From: JAXMAO01 sp046350375
GTDB taxonomy: Bacteria > Planctomycetota > Phycisphaerae > UBA1845 > UTPLA1
Length of the DNA: 64,000 nucleotides
Reading direction: 5' to 3'
Assembly: GCA_046350375.1 (NCBI GenBank)
Contig: JAXMAO010000002.1
Span: 372,001 to 436,000, forward strand
Below are positions 60,636-64,000 of this stretch, in pieces (the first letter of the stretch is position 1; each line of letters starts with the position of its first letter). Both the position numbers and the translations under genes were made by a program. The notes beneath the pieces are model-generated. The model was not told the origin of the DNA and made no database searches. It saw nothing but the letters and a program-made list of their open reading frames with translations.

Positions 60636-61823
60636 CTACTGCGCCTGCTGCCAGGTGATGTGAAACGGCGACGCGCCGCCGAGCACGTCGACATCGTCGG
60701 TCTTGCCGGCCAGCCCCTGCGGCGGCTTGGAGCCGTTGTCCGGAAAGACCGGATCGAGCGGCGCGGGGATGATCAGCCGCACGTTGGGCGTGGGGACCGA
60801 CGCCTCGGGCACCAGCCGGCCGAGAATGCGCAGGGTGAAGTTCGGCTCGAAGCCGAGGTCGGCGGCGGTGACCTTGTTGAAGGCCGTGTCGATGAACGGG
60901 CTGACCCAGACGTAGCCGGTCCCCTTGGGGGTGTTGCCGGCCCAGTTCTCCGAGAACTCGTAGACGCCGTGATACGAGACGCCGTAGCGCCCCGGCTCGA
61001 GCGTGATCGGCGGATCGATGTGCACCAGGTTCCAGCCGCCGGTGCGGTAGGACGGCTCGTCGAACTCCCACGTGCCGATCTCGTCGCCGAGCGCCGTGTC
61101 GCTGGTGCCGCGATAGAGCACGATCCGCTTCGGCTCGGCCCCGGCGTGGCCGAAGGTGTAGAACGACAGGCGGTGCACCGCGACGGCCTGGTTCAGCTCG
61201 AACGGCTGCACAAACACCGGCGAGAGATGATCGAGGAAGTCAGGATAGGACCAGGTCGCCACGAACGGAATGTGGGTGTTGATCGGCCCCGGACTGCCGG
61301 CCGTGTAGAGCAGCCGAAGTCCCTCGACCTGGGGCAGCGCGGCGGTCAGGTCGTTGGTCGAGTCGGCGGTGTTGTTCACCAGCGGCACGACGGTCACCAG
61401 GCCGGGCGCCTTGTAGGAATAGCTGCCCTGGTCGTCGGAGAGCGTGACGCGGACGACGTACGGTCCGTAGGGGAAGCGGCCGGCGACGAACTCGGCCTGG
61501 CGCTCGCCACCCGGGGCGGGAATGGTCTCGTCCGGCGCGATGGCGAACTCGTCGCCGGTGTCGGCGATGCCGTCGCGGTCAATCGTGAGGTGCGCTACCA
61601 CCGGGCGGCTGGAGAGCACCGAGTAGCGGACGACCAGCACCGAGTCGTCACGAACCACGGCGTTGCCAGCCGGGTTCACAAACTGCGCCCCGGGCGGCAG
61701 GCTGGTCGACGAGCCGCCGCCGTCCGGCAGCCCGGCCCCGGTGCCGCCGCACCCTGAGCCGACGGCAAGCCAGCCAGCGACCAACGCGAGAACGACGGCG
61801 CGACGGAGCAGTGGCGTGTACAC
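60636..61823 (-). CDS. Exported lipoprotein, function unknown
   Basis: A 395-residue protein with a signal peptide and lipobox GSGC (Cys25), followed by a Gly/Ser linker. The first domain (about 45-130) is Ig/FN3-like (VLVVRYSVLSSRPVVAHLTIDRDG, YVVRVTLSDDQGSYS). The second (about 165-350) has FELNQAVAVHRLSFYTFGHAGAEPKRIVLYRG and PPITLEPGRYGVSYHG, like jelly-roll domains that bind sugars or surfaces. A promoter lies about 100 bp upstream at 61927. Confidence 0.75.
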   Translation of the reverse strand: MYTPLLRRAVVLALVAGWLAVGSGCGGTGAGLPDGGGSSTSLPPGAQFVNPAGNAVVRDDSVLVVRYSVLSSRPVVAHLTIDRDGIADTGDEFAIAPDETIPAPGGERQAEFVAGRFPYGPYVVRVTLSDDQGSYSYKAPGLVTVVPLVNNTADSTNDLTAALPQVEGLRLLYTAGSPGPINTHIPFVATWSYPDFLDHLSPVFVQPFELNQAVAVHRLSFYTFGHAGAEPKRIVLYRGTSDTALGDEIGTWEFDEPSYRTGGWNLVHIDPPITLEPGRYGVSYHGVYEFSENWAGNTPKGTGYVWVSPFIDTAFNKVTAADLGFEPNFTLRILGRLVPEASVPTPNVRLIIPAPLDPVFPDNGSKPPQGLAGKTDDVDVLGGASPFHITWQQAQ

Positions 61824-61926
61824 GATCAGTCTCCCAAGAACCCCGGTCAGCCGGCGGGGCGCTCGCGCGTGCGGGGGGGTTGAACCGGCGGCGCCGCGGA
61901 CGGCGAATCTGCTGCAGGTGCCCTAT

Positions 61927-61956
61927 ATCTTATCGTCGCAGACCCGGCGTTGGCAA
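61927..61956 (-). promoter_or_regulatory. Likely promoter for the lipoprotein gene at 60636-61823
   Basis: On the minus strand TTGCCA, an 18-base spacer and TAAGAT, in an AT-richer patch about 100 bp before the start codon. One base longer than the ideal spacer. Confidence 0.5.
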
Positions 61957-62022
61957 TTGTGAAACGCGCGCCGCGGGCCGGCCGTGGCCCGGGGGGAGTA
62001 TCAGGCCGGCCGAACGGCAGCC

Positions 62023-62040
62023 CGGCCGTTTGCACGGCCG
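62023..62040 (-). terminator. Hairpin after the DUF4139-like gene
   Basis: A perfect 7-bp inverted repeat (cggccgt / acggccg, four-base loop) lies 6 bp past the stop of the DUF4139-like gene. No T tract follows, so it is only a possible transcription end or RNA-stabilising hairpin. Confidence 0.4.
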
Positions 62041-62046
62041 CAACGC

Positions 62047-63585
62047 CTACCAGGAGTAGTGGACCGTGTAGCTCAGCTTGAGCGGCCTGCCCGGGGCGAC
62101 CGTCACCGGGAACTCGATCGTGCGGCTGTCGGTCTTTTCGAAGGCGTGGCTCTTGGCGGTGATTTCCCAGTTCACCCAGCGGTAGAGATTCTCCTTCACG
62201 ATGACCTTGACCGGCTCGCTCTTCTGGTTGCGCAGCTCGATTTCAATCTTCTCGTCGATCGTGCGGCGCGACGTATCGACCCGGAAGTCGGCCTGCCTGC
62301 GCTCGCCCACCACGTCGAAGGCCGTGCCGAGCGCGATCTGCACGCGCTCGTCGCGCGGCGTGTGGTCGATGGTGTCCTCGCCGATGAACTCGAGCGACTG
62401 ATCGGCCGGGTCGCGCTTGCTGACGCGGATGCGTCCGGCCGGCAGGGGAATGCCCAGGCCGGACTTCTCGTCGTTGCGAAAGCGCAGGTAGACGTCGACC
62501 TTCTTGTTGCCGCCGCCGCCGTAGCTGCGGTCGGTGACCGGATCGGCGAACGAGCCGAGGAACCGCGAACCGAGTCCGTAGTAGACGAGCACCTTCTCAC
62601 ACGGCACGCCGCGCGCGACCGGAAACAGCTCGATCTGCTTGGTGGAGTTCTGCGGCAGAGTGACCGGCCGGCCGAGAGTGTAGAGGTGGTATTCAAAGAA
62701 TGCCTTCTCCACGAAGCCGCCCCCGGTCACGCGGCCCATCGCGAGCTTGCTTTCGGGCGCGCCGAAATCGGCCTGCTGCTGGGCGCGGTGGACCTCGCCG
62801 GCGACCAGTTTCAGCTTCGCATCGTCGAACGACGCCCCGCACTGGTTGATGATGCTGACCCACGCGCCCACGTCCAGCGCGCCGGAGTTGGCGTCCTTCC
62901 CCTCGGAGAAGACCACGTTGTAGTCGGCCCACCAGGTCATGCCGCCGGTCTGGTAGGAGACGCGCGTCGGCTGCGTTCCGCCGCCGGCAGACTCGACATC
63001 CCACACCAGCGTGGGGCGCGTGATGAGTCCGCCCGGCAGGTCGGGAAAGCGAACGTTGGAGTAACCGTTGATGACCTGCACGCCGTCGGCCGTGCGCAGC
63101 ACCAGCCCGCCCTGCGTCGACAGCAGCGTGCCGGTGGTGGTCGAGACGTGATCGCCTTCGACGCGCTCGACGGTGATCGGCCGGTCGATGTAGCGCTCCA
63201 TGAGCTTGGCCGAGCTGACCAGGTCGAACTGGTAGTTCTGGTCGAGCACGCGGGTGCCCTTGGAATCCGACAGCGATTCGAAGGTGACCGTGGTGGGGTC
63301 GATGAGCGCGGCCACGTCGGAGAATCGAATCGTGTCGCGGCCGGCCTTGATCTCGATCGGGCGCTCCTGCTTCACGACGGCGTAGCCGGGCAGGCGCGGA
63401 GTCTGCGGCGGGCCGCCGATCGACTCGGGCAGCGGGCGATACCAGTCGGCGGGAATGGCGCCGGGCTGGGCCGAGCTGTAGATCGTCAACGCGGTGGCTG
63501 ACCGCGGCGCATCGGCGGCCGGCGTCGGCGACGCGGCGCCCGCGCCCAGCAATAACACACCCAACATGATCCGCAACTGTGACAT
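62047..63585 (-). CDS. Exported DUF4139-like protein
   Basis: A 512-residue secreted protein; signal peptide to about residue 23, AGGAG before the ATG. The N-terminal part (YAVVKQERPIEIKAGRDTIRFSDVAALIDPTTVTFESLSD) and the C-terminal part (VDVYLRFRNDEKSGLGIPLPAGRIRVSKRD, VKVIVKENLYRWVNWEI) match the DUF4139/mucoidy-inhibitor-like family of beta-rich proteins with an adjoining helical region. Function is not known. No partner gene is obvious. Confidence 0.82.
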   Translation of the reverse strand: MSQLRIMLGVLLLGAGAASPTPAADAPRSATALTIYSSAQPGAIPADWYRPLPESIGGPPQTPRLPGYAVVKQERPIEIKAGRDTIRFSDVAALIDPTTVTFESLSDSKGTRVLDQNYQFDLVSSAKLMERYIDRPITVERVEGDHVSTTTGTLLSTQGGLVLRTADGVQVINGYSNVRFPDLPGGLITRPTLVWDVESAGGGTQPTRVSYQTGGMTWWADYNVVFSEGKDANSGALDVGAWVSIINQCGASFDDAKLKLVAGEVHRAQQQADFGAPESKLAMGRVTGGGFVEKAFFEYHLYTLGRPVTLPQNSTKQIELFPVARGVPCEKVLVYYGLGSRFLGSFADPVTDRSYGGGGNKKVDVYLRFRNDEKSGLGIPLPAGRIRVSKRDPADQSLEFIGEDTIDHTPRDERVQIALGTAFDVVGERRQADFRVDTSRRTIDEKIEIELRNQKSEPVKVIVKENLYRWVNWEITAKSHAFEKTDSRTIEFPVTVAPGRPLKLSYTVHYSW

Positions 63586-63784
63586 TTGAAGGCTCCTGGT
63601 TCGAGACGCGTGAGTTTCGCCCAACAAGCCTTCAGACGACAGGTCGCGGCGGCTGGTTCCCCGCTTTCTTGCAGCGGGTCGCCCGCCGATGGAAACGTCC
63701 GACAAAGCGCGCCGCCACGCTGCAACCGGCCGCCACGCCGCGCGTACAAGATGACGTCCAAGTATCCACCACGCTTGCGCCGCG

Positions 63785-63823
63785 CGCAGAAAAACAGCCG
63801 GCCCGCGGGTTCACCGCAGGCCG
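63785..63823 (-). terminator. Rho-independent terminator after the right-edge gene
   Basis: Read leftward, a 12-base stem with one C-A mismatch (63795-63806 pairing with 63812-63823, five-base loop) is followed by TGTTTTTCTG. It lies 44 bp past the stop of the truncated gene at 63867. Confidence 0.85.
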
Positions 63824-63866
63824 GCCGCCGGGCGTAATTCCCCTCAACGTGGCGATCGTCGCCTAA

Positions 63867-64000
63867 TTACGGACAGAGCGCCGGATCGCCGGCGTTCAGC
63901 AGACAGCAGACGAACCGCTGCACATCCGCGCCATTGGCGGGCGGGATGCTGTCCAGGTCCGATCGGCCGAGCGTGGCCGGGTCGTTCATCCGGCCTTCGA
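63867..64000 (-). CDS. C-terminal fragment of a secreted dockerin-like protein (runs off the right edge)
   Basis: Only the last 44 residues are visible, ending LRSDL-type: TLGRSDLDSIPPANGADVQ followed by RFVCCLLNAGDPALCP. This is a terminal segment typical of long planctomycete secreted proteins, after their dockerin-like calcium repeats. The upstream part and overall function lie outside the window. Ends before the terminator at 63785-63823. Confidence 0.65.
   Translation of the reverse strand, partial: EGRMNDPATLGRSDLDSIPPANGADVQRFVCCLLNAGDPALCP

Noticed and set aside
1..64000. tRNA, rRNA, tmRNA genes and CRISPR arrays
   Set aside because: No T-loop/anticodon arrangement, rRNA core motif or regularly spaced direct repeat could be recognised by eye; a covariance-model search would settle this.

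Overview
The window is about 64 kb of very GC-rich bacterial DNA, densely coded on both strands. The gene content points to the phylum Planctomycetota, probably a draft or metagenome-derived genome. The main signs are a DUF1571 protein, dockerin-like C-termini rich in Asp/Gly (for example the one ending at 48716 and the fragment at the right edge), many lipoproteins of unknown function, long runs of polytopic sugar transferases, and GTGFQPV/HGLKARAP-type REP palindromes. The phylum assignment is inference. No rRNA, tRNA or CRISPR array was found by eye.

Left part (1-16 kb). The 5' two thirds of ileS runs off the left edge. A complete REP-associated tyrosine transposase (RAYT)-like coding unit, flanked by an inverted pair of REP palindromes, lies in frame inside its editing domain; this is the most striking feature of the window. 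To the right come ada (DNA alkylation response), a PLP decarboxylase, an S41 peptidase/MATE exporter pair, a NifU-like protein with its own terminator, a beta-propeller lipoprotein, purM with three apparent frameshifts, a membrane sugar transferase, an amidinotransferase-fold enzyme, a PilZ protein, an SPFH protein and a zinc-ribbon protein.

Middle (16-43 kb). A lipid-anchored MsrB is followed by three consecutive leftward membrane proteins of sugar-transferase type. Then come a small lipoprotein, a methyltransferase and a guanine-deaminase-like enzyme. A lysine catabolic operon follows (lysine 6-aminotransferase, then aminoadipate-semialdehyde dehydrogenase) with a good promoter and a possible 45-residue leader ORF. 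Next is a five-domain cyclic-di-GMP regulator (REC-GGDEF-degenerate REC-GAF-HD-GYP). Nucleotide-sugar genes rfbA-rfbB, a frameshifted prs, an epimerase and a CgeB-like glycosyltransferase form an envelope-polysaccharide neighbourhood. RsmE, a proline/alanine-rich membrane protein, a DUF1571 protein with a long leader, nadD, a lipoprotein, another membrane transferase and lpdA complete the section.

Right part (43-64 kb). It holds two membrane transferase-type genes (one frameshifted, one fused to TPRs), dprA, a large secreted diheme protein with a propeller and dockerin-like tail, and two hexose-phosphate mutases (one with an N-terminal four-cysteine segment) around a sensorless histidine kinase. 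A translationally coupled glycosyltransferase / ABC permease / ABC ATPase operon of O-antigen (Wzm/Wzt) type follows, then three exported proteins of unknown function, and the C-terminus of another secreted dockerin-like protein ending at a clear terminator.

Themes. Much of the window serves surface polysaccharide synthesis and export (rfbA/B, two mutases, epimerase, several membrane and soluble transferases, Wzm/Wzt), together with exported lipoproteins and cyclic-di-GMP signalling. At least four otherwise well-conserved genes (purM, prs, the 11.5-12.9 kb transferase and the 43.7-45.2 kb transferase) carry single- or two-base frame disruptions. Sequencing or assembly error is the simplest explanation, and it should be excluded before these are called pseudogenes.
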